A stretch of 64,000 nucleotides of DNA from an uncultured Bacteroidota bacterium (GTDB taxonomy: Bacteria; Bacteroidota; Bacteroidia; Chitinophagales; Chitinophagaceae). Within the stretch, counting starts at the first letter, position 1. Every line of letters starts with the position of its first letter. The translations under genes were made by a program, and so were the position numbers. Location: NCBI GenBank assembly GCA_903837525.1, contig CAILUU010000005.1, forward strand, positions 27,648 to 91,647, read 5' to 3'. Under the pieces are notes generated by a model. That model was given only the letters and a program-made list of their open reading frames with translations, searched no databases and was not told where the DNA came from. Of the stretch, positions 44,177 through 52,898 are shown one piece after another.

Positions 44177-44197
44177 TTTGTAGCAAAATACAAAATG
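44174..44197. promoter_or_regulatory. Inverted repeat across the GH3 start codon
   Basis: CATTTTGTA and TACAAAATG form a perfect nine-base inverted repeat separated by six bases. The left arm includes the start codon of the leftward GH3 gene. It could be a protein-binding operator or an RNA hairpin hiding the start; AT-rich DNA also makes such repeats by chance. Confidence 0.3.
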
Positions 44198-44229
44198 AAA
44201 GTGAGATTAATTCGTTATCTCATTGAAAA

Positions 44230-44991
44230 TTACTGTGCGGCCTCGTCATGCAAATAATCCTTTCTCTTCAATTCAAAATTTCTACCAAGGTATAAACGAC
44301 GCACTTGCTCATCGCCAGCTAATTCTTCGGCAGTGCCATGTTTAAATATTTTACCATCAATTAATAAGTATGCTCTATCGCAAATACTTAAGGTTTCGTT
44401 TACATTATGATCGGTAATTAATATACCAATATTTTTATATTTTAATTTAGCTACAATAGCTTGTATATCTTCAACAGCAATAGGATCAACCCCCGCAAAG
44501 GGTTCATCTAATAAAATAAATTTAGGGTCAACAGCTAATGCTCTTGCAATTTCAGTACGGCGGCGTTCGCCACCACTAAGCGTATCGCCATTATTTTTTC
44601 GTACTTTTTGTAACCTAAATTCATCTAACAAGCTTTCTAATTTTTCTTTTTGTTGTGCCTTATTTAGTTTGGTCATTTCTAAAATAGCTGTAATGTTTTC
44701 TTCTACACTTAGTTTTCTAAATACGCTTGCCTCTTGTGGTAAATAACCAATACCCATTTGTGCCCGTTTGTACATAGGCAATTTGGTAATATTAATATCG
44801 CTTAAAAACACTTCGCCTTCATCGGGCTTTACTAAGCCTATCACTTGATAAAAGGAGGTGGTTTTACCTGCGCCATTTGGCCCAAGTAGACCTACAATTT
44901 CTCCTTGGCTTACATTAAACGACACATTGTTTACAACAGTGCGGCTGCCATAAGCTTTTACTAAATTTTTGGTATGTATAGTTAAATTCAA
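44230..44991 (-). CDS. lptB: LPS export ABC transporter ATP-binding protein LptB
   Basis: The ATPase of the LptB2FG machine that extracts lipopolysaccharide from the inner membrane. The 253-residue protein has Walker [16 protein letters not shown] (about 34-48), the LptB-type [19 protein letters not shown]-loop region, signature [15 protein letters not shown], Walker [14 protein letters not shown] and switch DHNV. TTG at 44991 is taken as the start: it gives the family-like [12 protein letters not shown]-terminus and lies 14 bases after a TATTTTTG box (45006-45013, minus). A longer frame to 45039 would cross that box. lptC, lptF and lptG are not nearby. Confidence 0.94.
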   Translation of the reverse strand: MNLTIHTKNLVKAYGSRTVVNNVSFNVSQGEIVGLLGPNGAGKTTSFYQVIGLVKPDEGEVFLSDINITKLPMYKRAQMGIGYLPQEASVFRKLSVEENITAILEMTKLNKAQQKEKLESLLDEFRLQKVRKNNGDTLSGGERRRTEIARALAVDPKFILLDEPFAGVDPIAVEDIQAIVAKLKYKNIGILITDHNVNETLSICDRAYLLIDGKIFKHGTAEELAGDEQVRRLYLGRNFELKRKDYLHDEAAQ

Positions 44992-45005
44992 AACTTGTGT
45001 TTTTA

Positions 45006-45013
45006 CAAAAATA
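45006..45013 (-). promoter_or_regulatory. Bacteroidota -7 box upstream of lptB
   Basis: TATTTTTG on the minus strand, 14 bases before the TTG start at 44991. Confidence 0.4.
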
Positions 45014-45059
45014 ACGTAAAGCATTGAATGAATAAACAAGCGAATACATTTAACAACTG

Positions 45060-45090
45060 TTTGTGCTTTACTACATCTTAGCTATGTTTG
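45060..45090 (+). promoter_or_regulatory. Promoter of metF
   Basis: TTTG (45060-45063), 19 bases, then TATGTTTG (45083-45090): the best -33/-7 match in the window. Transcription would leave a leader of about 45 bases containing the G-rich repeat at 45120-45140. Confidence 0.65.
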
Positions 45091-45119
45091 CATTTAATTT
45101 ATTATTAACTTAAAATAAT

Positions 45120-45140
45120 GGGGGCCATAAGGGGTTAGGG
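45120..45140 (+). repeat. G-rich repeat directly before the metF start codon
   Basis: GGGGGccataAGGGGTTAGGG ends one base before the metF ATG. It resembles the tail of the copies at 3053-3075 and 8738-8790. An ATG at 45118 at its left edge opens a six-codon frame ending in TAG. Confidence 0.5.
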
Positions 45141-45141
45141 T

Positions 45142-46095
45142 ATGAAGGTTACAGACCATATTGCACAAGCTAAAGAAACATTAATGTCGTTTGAGGTACT
45201 GCCTCCTTTAAAGGGAAAAGGTATTGAGGCCTTGTATACACACTTAAACCCATTAATGGAGTTTAAACCAGCTTTTATTAATGTAACCTATCATAGAAGT
45301 GAGCATGTTTTTAAAAAACGTGTTGATGGTACCTTTGAAAAAGTTATTGTTCGTAAACGCCCAGGTACCGAAAGTATTTGTGCTGCTATTATGAATAAAT
45401 ATAATGTTGATACTGTACCCCATTTAATTTGCGGCGGTTTTAATATAAACGATACAGAAGATGCCTTAATTAATTTACGTTATTTGGGTATTGACAATGT
45501 TTTGGTGTTACGTGGCGATGCTGCAAAAAACGAAACTGCTTTTGAGCCAGAACTTGGTGGACATAAATATGCTAGCGAATTACTTAAACAAGTAGTGGAT
45601 TTAAATGCTGGTATTTATTTAGATGATGAATTGAAAGGTACACATAAAACCGAATTTTGTATTGGTGTAGCTGGCTACCCCGAAAAACATTTTGAAGCCC
45701 CAAACCTAGATACTGATTTACAATATTTAAAGGCTAAGGTTGATGCTGGTGCAGATTATATTATTACGCAAATGTTTTTTGATAATAAGAAATACTTTGC
45801 TTTTGTTGATGCTTGTAAAGCTGCTGGTATTAATGTACCTATTATACCAGGGTTAAAACCCATTTATACAAAAAAGCAATTAACTATTTTACCTAAAACG
45901 TTTAGTATAGAATTGCCTACCGATTTAAGTAACGAAGTATTAAAATGTAAAAGCGATGAAGAGGTAGAAAAAGTAGGTGCTGCTTGGTTGTTACAGCAAA
46001 GTAAAGAGTTAAAAGAATATGGGGTACCGGTATTACATTATTATACCCTGGGCAGGCCAGTTTTAATTGCCGATGTGGTAAAACAACTTGTTTAG
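45142..46095 (+). CDS. metF: 5,10-Methylenetetrahydrofolate reductase
   Basis: Reduces methylene-THF to methyl-THF for methionine synthesis with FAD as cofactor. The 317-residue TIM-barrel shows SFEVLPPLKGKG at the start with the catalytic Glu, FINVTYHRS, PHLICGGFN, LRYLGIDNVLVLRGD (about 112-126), IGVAGYPEKHFEAPN and DAGADYIITQMFFDNKKYF (about 204-222), ending in the PIIPGLKPI strand. It supplies one-carbon units alongside gcvT, though not linked in an operon. The start is fixed because the only upstream ATG (45118) runs into a stop. Confidence 0.97.
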   Translation: MKVTDHIAQAKETLMSFEVLPPLKGKGIEALYTHLNPLMEFKPAFINVTYHRSEHVFKKRVDGTFEKVIVRKRPGTESICAAIMNKYNVDTVPHLICGGFNINDTEDALINLRYLGIDNVLVLRGDAAKNETAFEPELGGHKYASELLKQVVDLNAGIYLDDELKGTHKTEFCIGVAGYPEKHFEAPNLDTDLQYLKAKVDAGADYIITQMFFDNKKYFAFVDACKAAGINVPIIPGLKPIYTKKQLTILPKTFSIELPTDLSNEVLKCKSDEEVEKVGAAWLLQQSKELKEYGVPVLHYYTLGRPVLIADVVKQLV

Positions 46096-46135
46096 TAATA
46101 AAAAAGACCACGGATTATTATAAAGTACGTTAACT

Positions 46136-48082
46136 TTATTTCAACAAAGATTTGAACACGTTTTCATTTACTTTAACTGGGTATTTCTTTTTTAATTCGC
46201 TCAGCCATTGTTCCTCTACAATAGTTTGGTAATCGTTTATAATTAACCCCTTAGCCTCATCAAAACTACGTTGTTCGTTGGCGTTATATAACTTTAAGAT
46301 TTTTACAAAACTTGCTGTTCCGTCTAACGCATTTATAATAGGCTCTGTAGTATTTCCAATAATTAAAGTAGCGCCTTCTTTTACAGGTATTTGTGTAAGC
46401 TCATAACGAGCACTGTCTGCTTGTATGGTATTATTAGCCTCTTCGGTAATATTTTTCCAAGATTTTCCTGCATTTAAATCTAGTATTACTTTTTTAGCTG
46501 TTGCTTCGCTAGTACAATTAAATAAAAGCACTAAAGCACTTGCCGCCCATTTATATTTTGCTTTGTTTGCTTCATAATATTTCTGTAACCCAACATTATC
46601 GTTAGATGCTTTGCTCCAAACTTTACGTTCCATAATTTCAAACAGCATATTACCTTCTTTAAACTCCAGCATTTGATATTTATAATCGGCATTATACGTT
46701 TCTAAATTCTTTTTATAAAAATCTAAAGCACTGGTATTAACAAATTTTGTTAGTAGGCTAGCGTTATTTTCTCCTTGATAAAGCTCATTATTGGTTTTGT
46801 ATTCCTTTATAAAGTTTAGCCAATTTGTCCCAGTAAACGTTGTTTTATTAAACGAAAAAACGGTTTTATTAGCAATAGGAAATTTTGTACTTGCGATGTT
46901 AGGGTTTTTGGTTATACTGTCGGCATATTTAAATAAATCAGCTTCTTTTGTTGCTGAATTTTTTTTGTAGCCAAGTTTACTTAAAATTTCTTGAGCAAAT
47001 TTTTCTTTGGCTGTATTTATTCTACCATCTTGTTGTACACGTTGTTTTAGCTCCATTAAAAAATTAGAGGCATCGGTGGTAGAGGGTGTAGGTGTTTGCT
47101 CTAAGCGCTTTATAATATGATAACCAAAGGCGGTTGTAAAAACTAGAGAAACATCTCCATTTTTGCTTAGCTTAAAAATTTCTTTTTCAAACGATGGTTG
47201 AAATTTTCCTGTGGTAAATTCAGGAAGCTCTCCTCCGGCAGCATAGGTCATTTTATCATCGCTATATGTTTTTGCTAAAAAGGCAAAGTTGCTACCATTT
47301 TTTACTAAGTCGTAAATAGAATCTGCTTTTGCTTTTATTTCTGGAGTGTTACTAGCATCTTGACCTGGAGCAAAAGCCAATAGAATTTGTGCTATACGCC
47401 ATTTACCTGCACTTTTTCTTTCCTCAATATTTTTAAAAATATGTATGCCTTTTTTAGACCGAAAGATAGCAGACGTTTGCCCAGCGCCTAGTTTATAAAT
47501 AATATTTTCATATTCGTATGGTACAGAAAAAGCTGTTACAAAGCCAATATCGCCATGCTTTACAACACTTATTTTTGATGCATCGGTTGCTATTTGGTTA
47601 TACGCAGTATTGCCTTCTTTTAATTGTTTGCCAATTTCTTTTAATGCTTCATAGGCTTTAAGGGTATCGGTAGGTGTTGCGTCGTCCTTAATGGGTCCAA
47701 AAAAATAATACGTATGCACATCTTTCTGTATTCTTTCAAACGCTTCGTTGGTTAATGCTTCTACACTTTTTTCATCGCTCATGTAGCTATCTTCCACCTG
47801 CGTTTTAAAGCTTTGCAAATCGTATTGTAGTTGCGGCAAGGTATCAATACCTAAATCTTGTGCTGCCTTTACTTTTAGCTTAAATTTTGTATACAGCTCT
47901 AAGTATTCTTTTAAAGAGGCTTGCTTATCTACAACTACTATTTTGTTTTTATTATATGCTTTTAAAAACTCTTCTTTACTAACAAGGTTAGTGCCATAGC
48001 TAAAAAGTGTTTGAGCAACTAATGTATTTGCAGTACTTAATAAAAAAGAAAAAAATACAATAAACTTCAGTTTGTTTAACAT
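46136..48082 (-). CDS. PpiC/SurA-type peptidylprolyl isomerase
   Basis: A 648-residue exported folding factor. A signal peptide (cleavage near LVAQ, residue 24) is followed by a helical SurA-like region and two parvulin domains, roughly 120-225 and 228-330. The second reads WRIAQILLAF, DLVKNGSNFAFLAKTYSDD, AGGELPEFTTGKFQPSFEKEIFKL and TAFGYHIIKRLE, a full parvulin pattern. The first is more divergent. The remaining C-terminal half is a further helical region. It should help outer-membrane proteins fold in the periplasm. It begins 5 bases after the stop of the thioredoxin-like gene, so both form one operon. Confidence 0.9.
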   Translation of the reverse strand: MLNKLKFIVFFSFLLSTANTLVAQTLFSYGTNLVSKEEFLKAYNKNKIVVVDKQASLKEYLELYTKFKLKVKAAQDLGIDTLPQLQYDLQSFKTQVEDSYMSDEKSVEALTNEAFERIQKDVHTYYFFGPIKDDATPTDTLKAYEALKEIGKQLKEGNTAYNQIATDASKISVVKHGDIGFVTAFSVPYEYENIIYKLGAGQTSAIFRSKKGIHIFKNIEERKSAGKWRIAQILLAFAPGQDASNTPEIKAKADSIYDLVKNGSNFAFLAKTYSDDKMTYAAGGELPEFTTGKFQPSFEKEIFKLSKNGDVSLVFTTAFGYHIIKRLEQTPTPSTTDASNFLMELKQRVQQDGRINTAKEKFAQEILSKLGYKKNSATKEADLFKYADSITKNPNIASTKFPIANKTVFSFNKTTFTGTNWLNFIKEYKTNNELYQGENNASLLTKFVNTSALDFYKKNLETYNADYKYQMLEFKEGNMLFEIMERKVWSKASNDNVGLQKYYEANKAKYKWAASALVLLFNCTSEATAKKVILDLNAGKSWKNITEEANNTIQADSARYELTQIPVKEGATLIIGNTTEPIINALDGTASFVKILKLYNANEQRSFDEAKGLIINDYQTIVEEQWLSELKKKYPVKVNENVFKSLLK

Positions 48083-48087
48083 ATCAA

Positions 48088-49524
48088 TTAGTTCGTTTTA
48101 TTTTTTTTAATTTTTTCTTCAAGCAATTCATTCATTTGTTGTATGGTTAATTTTTTGCCTACTATACGCTTGTCTTTATCTAACAAATACAAAATGGGGG
48201 TACTTGTAACATCATACAGCTGCCTAAAGCTCGGTTTTTGTGCAGCATTGTCAGCGGCTATCATTGCTTTAGTTTGGTAAGCATGTTGCCAATCGGCAAT
48301 TTTATTATTCCCAATAAATTTTAACCATTCTGTATTTCCGATGGGTTCGTTTTCGGGTGTGTATACTGCAAATATTTTTACCCCCTTGCTTTTCCAACTA
48401 GCCCTGTAAATACTATCTAGCCTTGGAACTTCTATTTTACAATGCCCACAGTTTGGGTCCCAAAAACAAACAACTGTAAAATCGGCATTTACGGTATATA
48501 AAGAGGTTGGTTTGTCTGCTGTATCAATCATATCTAAATTAGCAGCTTGCTCACCAATTAAATTACTCATAAGCATATACGCTCTTCGGCTAATATATTC
48601 CGTTTGAGTACTATTTAGCCAGTAGCTAGCTCCCTTACTGTGATAGTTATTAAACAAATGAACCAAAACAGCATCTTGCCCCATATATTTTGGGTTTAAA
48701 TAAAAATCGGTGTACCAGTTTAATAAATATTTATATAACTCTGGGCTACTACGGGCCAATAATAATTTGTAATCAATATCTTTTATAAGGCTGTCTGCAT
48801 TAATTTCTACTTCGCCATAAAAACGTTGAAGTTTTGGTAATAAGAAAGGTGTACGAATTAATCTATCATCCATAAACGTTATACCATCCCAAAAATGTTT
48901 TTTATAATAATAAAAATTAGCTGCACTATCTTCTCTTGTTTTTGGATTTTGCATTAAAGCAGGCGTTTCTTTCATTGCTAATAAAAGTGAAGCCATCATA
49001 GATTCTGGCTGATTTTTAACAATACTCTCTCTATACACACTCATTTCGTTACTATAAGCATTATACTTGTTTTCGTGTAAAATAGAGTCGGCTTTTGTAG
49101 TACTTGCTAAATAAGCTTTGCCTTCGGCATCTCTTAATCTACCTTTAGTAGTTACTGTTTTTTGATATTGTTGATACAATATATTTTCTTTTGAGCCTGT
49201 AATTACGGTTTTAAAAACTAAGTCAGATGAGTCTAAAGTGATGTTTATTTTTTGTTCTTTATCAATTAAAAAATCTACCCTACGCCTATCGGGTAATACA
49301 AGTACATAAATACCCCCAAGCAGTTTTGTTTTTCCGGCAAATGTTATACTGCCATCTTTTTTAATAATGCCACTATCTTGTATATTTAAGTTGCTGCCAT
49401 TATAATAGGTAAAATAGGTTAGGCCTTTTGTATACCCTTTAGCTTTTACGCTTATTAAGTAAGCCTGTGCAAAAGCAATTTTTGCAACGAATAAAATAAA
49501 AAATGTTGTTACTAGCTTTTTCAT
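48088..49524 (-). CDS. Periplasmic thioredoxin-like (TlpA/redoxin) protein with N-terminal DUF4369-like domain
   Basis: A 478-residue exported protein. After a signal peptide ending AFAQ (residue 20) comes a beta-rich DUF4369-like domain (about 20-120), then a helical DUF5106-like segment, and finally a thioredoxin fold (about 335-475). The redox motif is CGHC in VVCFWDPNCGHCKIEVPRL, and the cis-Pro is in TSTPILYLLDKD. It probably reduces or isomerises disulfides of exported proteins. It is transcribed from a TACATTTG box at 49542-49549 (minus) and is followed at 5 bases by the PpiC-type isomerase, a sensible pairing for envelope protein folding. Confidence 0.88.
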   Translation of the reverse strand: MKKLVTTFFILFVAKIAFAQAYLISVKAKGYTKGLTYFTYYNGSNLNIQDSGIIKKDGSITFAGKTKLLGGIYVLVLPDRRRVDFLIDKEQKINITLDSSDLVFKTVITGSKENILYQQYQKTVTTKGRLRDAEGKAYLASTTKADSILHENKYNAYSNEMSVYRESIVKNQPESMMASLLLAMKETPALMQNPKTREDSAANFYYYKKHFWDGITFMDDRLIRTPFLLPKLQRFYGEVEINADSLIKDIDYKLLLARSSPELYKYLLNWYTDFYLNPKYMGQDAVLVHLFNNYHSKGASYWLNSTQTEYISRRAYMLMSNLIGEQAANLDMIDTADKPTSLYTVNADFTVVCFWDPNCGHCKIEVPRLDSIYRASWKSKGVKIFAVYTPENEPIGNTEWLKFIGNNKIADWQHAYQTKAMIAADNAAQKPSFRQLYDVTSTPILYLLDKDKRIVGKKLTIQQMNELLEEKIKKNKTN

Positions 49525-49541
49525 TGTATAATTAAGGATAG

Positions 49542-49549
49542 CAAATGTA
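49542..49549 (-). promoter_or_regulatory. Bacteroidota -7 box of the thioredoxin-like/PPIase operon
   Basis: TACATTTG on the minus strand, 17 bases before the start at 49524. Confidence 0.4.
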
Positions 49550-49698
49550 TTTAAAATGGTTGATTTAACTATGGTTTACTTAAAGGCAACTATATATGGA
49601 TTGCCTATTATTAACAACTATTTTACAAATAAATTTATCAAAAACAAACGACGAGAACAAAGAGTCCCAGGTTTTAACTAAATTATTTCCTTTTTTGC

Positions 49699-49733
49699 TT
49701 TGTATCGTTGTGTGCAACAAAAAAGTATTTTTG
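49699..49733 (+). promoter_or_regulatory. Promoter of rlmD
   Basis: TTTG (49699-49702), 23 bases, then TATTTTTG (49726-49733), four bases before the GTG at 49738. It supports the GTG start over the in-frame codon at 49708. Confidence 0.5.
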
Positions 49734-49737
49734 CCTT

Positions 49738-51156
49738 GTGAAAAAAGAAAAAAAGCGAATTGTACTAGAAAATATTATAGTAACTGACTATGCGGCAGAA
49801 GGTAAGGCCCTAGTAAAAATTGATGGAAAGGTAATTTTTATTAGTGGCGCTGTCCCTGGCGATGTGGTGGATGTTTTTTTAACCAAAAATAAAAAAGACT
49901 GGGCAGAGGCAAGAGTTATTGAAATAAAACAACCTTCTACAGAAAGGCAAGTACCCTTTTGTAAACACTTTGGTTTATGTGGTGGTTGTAAATGGCAAAT
50001 GTTACCCTATGCAAAACAACTACAATATAAACAACAAGAAGTTGAGCAAAACTTAAAACGAATTGGCAAAGTAGATTTGCCCGAGTTAATGCCTATTGTT
50101 GGCGCAGATGATGACAAACATTACAGAAATAAATTAGAGTTTACATTTAGCAATAAAAGATATTTATTGCCCGAGGAAATGGCTACTGAAGAAACCACCT
50201 TACAATCCAACGCATTAGGCTTTCATGTACCTCGTTTATTTGATAAAATAATTGATATACAAGAATGCTTTTTAATGGATGATGTAAACAATAGCATTCG
50301 AAACACTGTTAGAGATTTTGCTTTACTACACAATTTTACTTTTTACGATGTAAGGCAGCATACTGGATGGTTACGCAATATTGTAATTCGTTATTGCACC
50401 ACTAGTGAGTTAATGGTAAATATTATTTTTAATAACGAAGATGAAGAAAATAGAAAATTATTATTAGATGATTTATTGTTAAAGGTTCCATCAATCTCAA
50501 CATTACTATATACCATTAACCCAAAATTTAACGATACTATTTACGATTTAACCCCAGTAACCTATTTCGGCAAAGGTTACGCCATAGAAAAATTAGAAAA
50601 TTTTTCATTTAAAATTTCTCCTAAATCATTTTTTCAAACAAATACCAAACAAGCCGAAAAGTTATACCAAATTACCAGAAATTTTGCAGGACTAACTGGT
50701 GACGAAGTGGTATACGATTTGTATTGTGGCACTGGAAGCATAGGAATTTTTTTAAGCCAAGGAGCAAAAAAAATAATTGGAGTAGAAGCTATTGAAGATG
50801 CTATTGAAGATGCTAAAGAAAATGCAGCGCTCAATGCTATTAACCACACCCATTTTTTTGCTGGCGATGTTATTAAAATTTGTAACGATGAATTTTTTGC
50901 CACACATGGCAAGCCAGATGTAGTTATTACCGACCCTCCAAGAGCAGGAATGCATGAAAAATTAGTAAATAAATTACTAGACATTGAGGCTCCAAAAATT
51001 ATATATGTTAGTTGTAATACTGCTACACAAGCAAGAGATATTGGTTTACTTAACGAAAAATATAGTGTAAAAAAAATACAGCCTGTAGATATGTTTCCGC
51101 ATACCCACCATATTGAATGTGTGGTGCTATTGGTATTGAGGCAAAAGGTGTTATAG
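49738..51156 (+). CDS. rlmD: 23S rRNA (uracil-C5)-methyltransferase RlmD/RumA family
   Basis: Methylates a uridine of 23S rRNA at C5. The 472-residue protein has an N-terminal TRAM domain (about 8-65), then the 4Fe-4S cysteines in PFCKHFGLCGGCKW (about 77-90), and the methyltransferase with SAM motif VVYDLYCGTGSIGIFLSQGA (about 325-344), VITDPPRAGMHEK and the nucleophile and general base region IYVSCNTATQARDI. The start is GTG at 49738, giving KKEKKRIVLENIIV, in accord with the promoter box directly upstream. Distinguishing RlmC, RlmD and TrmA-like target positions needs comparison outside this sequence. Confidence 0.93.
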   Translation: MKKEKKRIVLENIIVTDYAAEGKALVKIDGKVIFISGAVPGDVVDVFLTKNKKDWAEARVIEIKQPSTERQVPFCKHFGLCGGCKWQMLPYAKQLQYKQQEVEQNLKRIGKVDLPELMPIVGADDDKHYRNKLEFTFSNKRYLLPEEMATEETTLQSNALGFHVPRLFDKIIDIQECFLMDDVNNSIRNTVRDFALLHNFTFYDVRQHTGWLRNIVIRYCTTSELMVNIIFNNEDEENRKLLLDDLLLKVPSISTLLYTINPKFNDTIYDLTPVTYFGKGYAIEKLENFSFKISPKSFFQTNTKQAEKLYQITRNFAGLTGDEVVYDLYCGTGSIGIFLSQGAKKIIGVEAIEDAIEDAKENAALNAINHTHFFAGDVIKICNDEFFATHGKPDVVITDPPRAGMHEKLVNKLLDIEAPKIIYVSCNTATQARDIGLLNEKYSVKKIQPVDMFPHTHHIECVVLLVLRQKVL

Positions 51157-51203
51157 GCTAAGTTTTTTGCCCATTGATTTTATAAAATTTTAAAAATTAA
51201 TTT

Positions 51204-51866
51204 ATGTCATTTTTTAATACTGGAAATAGAGTGCAAAAAGATACACCTATTGTTTTAAATTTAGTAATTATAAATGTGTTGGTTTTTATAGCACAAAATT
51301 TATTCAATAAAGAAGATTTGTCTCTCTCGGATAAGCTAGCCATACACAATTACTCTTCGGATTATTTTGAGCCTTACCAAATCGTAACCAATATGTTTGC
51401 CCATGGCGGCATAGGGCATATTTTTTTTAATATGTTTGCTTTATACACCTTTGGCTCAATATTAGAAAGAGTTTGGGGACATAAACGTTTTTTAATTTTT
51501 TACCTTATTTGTGGGTTGGTTGCAAGTATTGCATCTATGTTTTTTTTAAAAGATCAACTTTTTTTTGATAGTGTAAATAATCAAAATGTTTTACAAGTAG
51601 GCAGCGCTTTGGGTGCTTCTGGTGCTATTATGGGTTTGTTTGCTGCTTTTGCCTATTTGTTTCCAAATACCGAATTGTATATTATGTTTATTCCTGTACC
51701 CATAAAAGCAAAATGGGCGGTAGCATTAATGGTGGCCTTAGATTTATTTGGCCAGTTTGGACCCGTAAAAACTGGTATTGGGCATTATGCACATTTAAGT
51801 GGTTTAATCACTGGTTTTTTAATGGTTTTATATTGGAATAAAAATAATAAGAAAACATTCTATTAA
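51204..51866 (+). CDS. Rhomboid family intramembrane serine protease
   Basis: A 220-residue six-helix rhomboid. It has the loop motif GGIGHIFFNMFALYTFGSILERVWG, the nucleophile Ser139 in GASGAIMG, and the paired catalytic His197 in GHYAHLSGLITG. All catalytic elements of an active protease are present. It cleaves transmembrane segments; substrates are unknown. It starts 47 bases after rlmD and is followed, 54 bases later, by a second rhomboid-like gene that lacks these residues. Confidence 0.93.
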   Translation: MSFFNTGNRVQKDTPIVLNLVIINVLVFIAQNLFNKEDLSLSDKLAIHNYSSDYFEPYQIVTNMFAHGGIGHIFFNMFALYTFGSILERVWGHKRFLIFYLICGLVASIASMFFLKDQLFFDSVNNQNVLQVGSALGASGAIMGLFAAFAYLFPNTELYIMFIPVPIKAKWAVALMVALDLFGQFGPVKTGIGHYAHLSGLITGFLMVLYWNKNNKKTFY

Positions 51867-51920
51867 TACTTAACAATAAGTTGAGTAAACTGTTAGTAAT
51901 TTTACATAAACATATTTTTT

Positions 51921-52895
51921 ATGGGTGAATCGGAAAGATATATTGATTTTAAAAATAAAGGCAATTATAAAAAACGTACGACCTTTACACTTGGCGACCC
52001 TAATAATGCAGTTATGAGCATTGTTACGGTAAACATTATATTTTTTTTATTAATACTAGTTACGAGAGTTTTTTATTTATTTACTCATCAGGGGCAGGGC
52101 ATGCAAGCGTTAGATTTTGATGCTATTAAATGGTTTGCCGTACCTGCTAACTTAGTGGAGTTTAGCGAAAAACCTTGGACCCTATTAACCTTTATGTTTT
52201 CTCATGGAGGTATGCCCACTTTTCCATTATTATTAAATGTGTTAAGTAGTATGCTTTGGCTTTGGGCTTTCGCTTATATTTTACAAGACTTATCGGGTAA
52301 TCGTTTTATTTTTCCTATTTACATTTATGGTTCGGTTTTAGGTGCTATATGTTTTGTTATTGGCTGTTACAGCATCCCCTCTTTTAAACAAAATATGGGA
52401 GGTTTATTTTTAACGGGCTCCACCATGGGCACTACAGCTATTGCTTTAGCCGTTACCACATTATCTCCAAACTACAAAATGTTTCGTAATATTCGTAATG
52501 GTATTTCGGTGTGGATTTTAACCTCGTTGTATTTGGTGCTAACGTTTATAAGTGCCGTGCTATTTAATAACGTAAGTAGTTTTGCAGTACTGGGTAGTGC
52601 ATTAGTCGGCTTTTTGTTTATTTATTTTTTACAAAAAGGTAAAGATGGTAGTGTGTGGATGATTAATTTTTACAATTGGGCTACCAATTTATTTAACCCT
52701 GCAAAAAAAGAAGATCGTAGATCCGTTAAAGAAAAAATATTTTATACTACTGGAAATCGTCCTCCCTATGAAAAAAAGTCGACAATTACACAGCAACGAA
52801 TTGATGAATTATTAGATAAAATAAGCCAAAAGGGATATCACTTTTTAACAGATGAGGAAAAAGAATTTTTGAAAAGAGCTAGTAAAGAGGGCTAA
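51921..52895 (+). CDS. Rhomboid-like pseudoprotease with C-terminal DUF6576-like tail
   Basis: A 324-residue membrane protein with the rhomboid topology (FMFSHGGMPTFPLLLNVLSSMLWLWAFAYILQDLSG, NRFIFPIYIYGSVLGAI). Aligned with the preceding rhomboid, GASG becomes GSTM, so the serine is replaced by Thr, and the HLSG of the last helix becomes VLGS, so the histidine is gone. It should therefore be proteolytically inactive. A soluble tail follows (about 245-324) and ends RIDELLDKISQKGYHFLTDEEKEFLKRASKE, similar to the short domain often attached to Bacteroidota rhomboids. It may bind the active neighbour or its substrates, as iRhoms do in animals. Confidence 0.85.
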   Translation: MGESERYIDFKNKGNYKKRTTFTLGDPNNAVMSIVTVNIIFFLLILVTRVFYLFTHQGQGMQALDFDAIKWFAVPANLVEFSEKPWTLLTFMFSHGGMPTFPLLLNVLSSMLWLWAFAYILQDLSGNRFIFPIYIYGSVLGAICFVIGCYSIPSFKQNMGGLFLTGSTMGTTAIALAVTTLSPNYKMFRNIRNGISVWILTSLYLVLTFISAVLFNNVSSFAVLGSALVGFLFIYFLQKGKDGSVWMINFYNWATNLFNPAKKEDRRSVKEKIFYTTGNRPPYEKKSTITQQRIDELLDKISQKGYHFLTDEEKEFLKRASKEG

Positions 52896-52898
52896 ATT

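Noticed and set aside
49596-49787. Rightward 63-codon ORF before rlmD
   Set aside because: It runs through the rlmD promoter into the rlmD start in another frame and has no recognisable feature.
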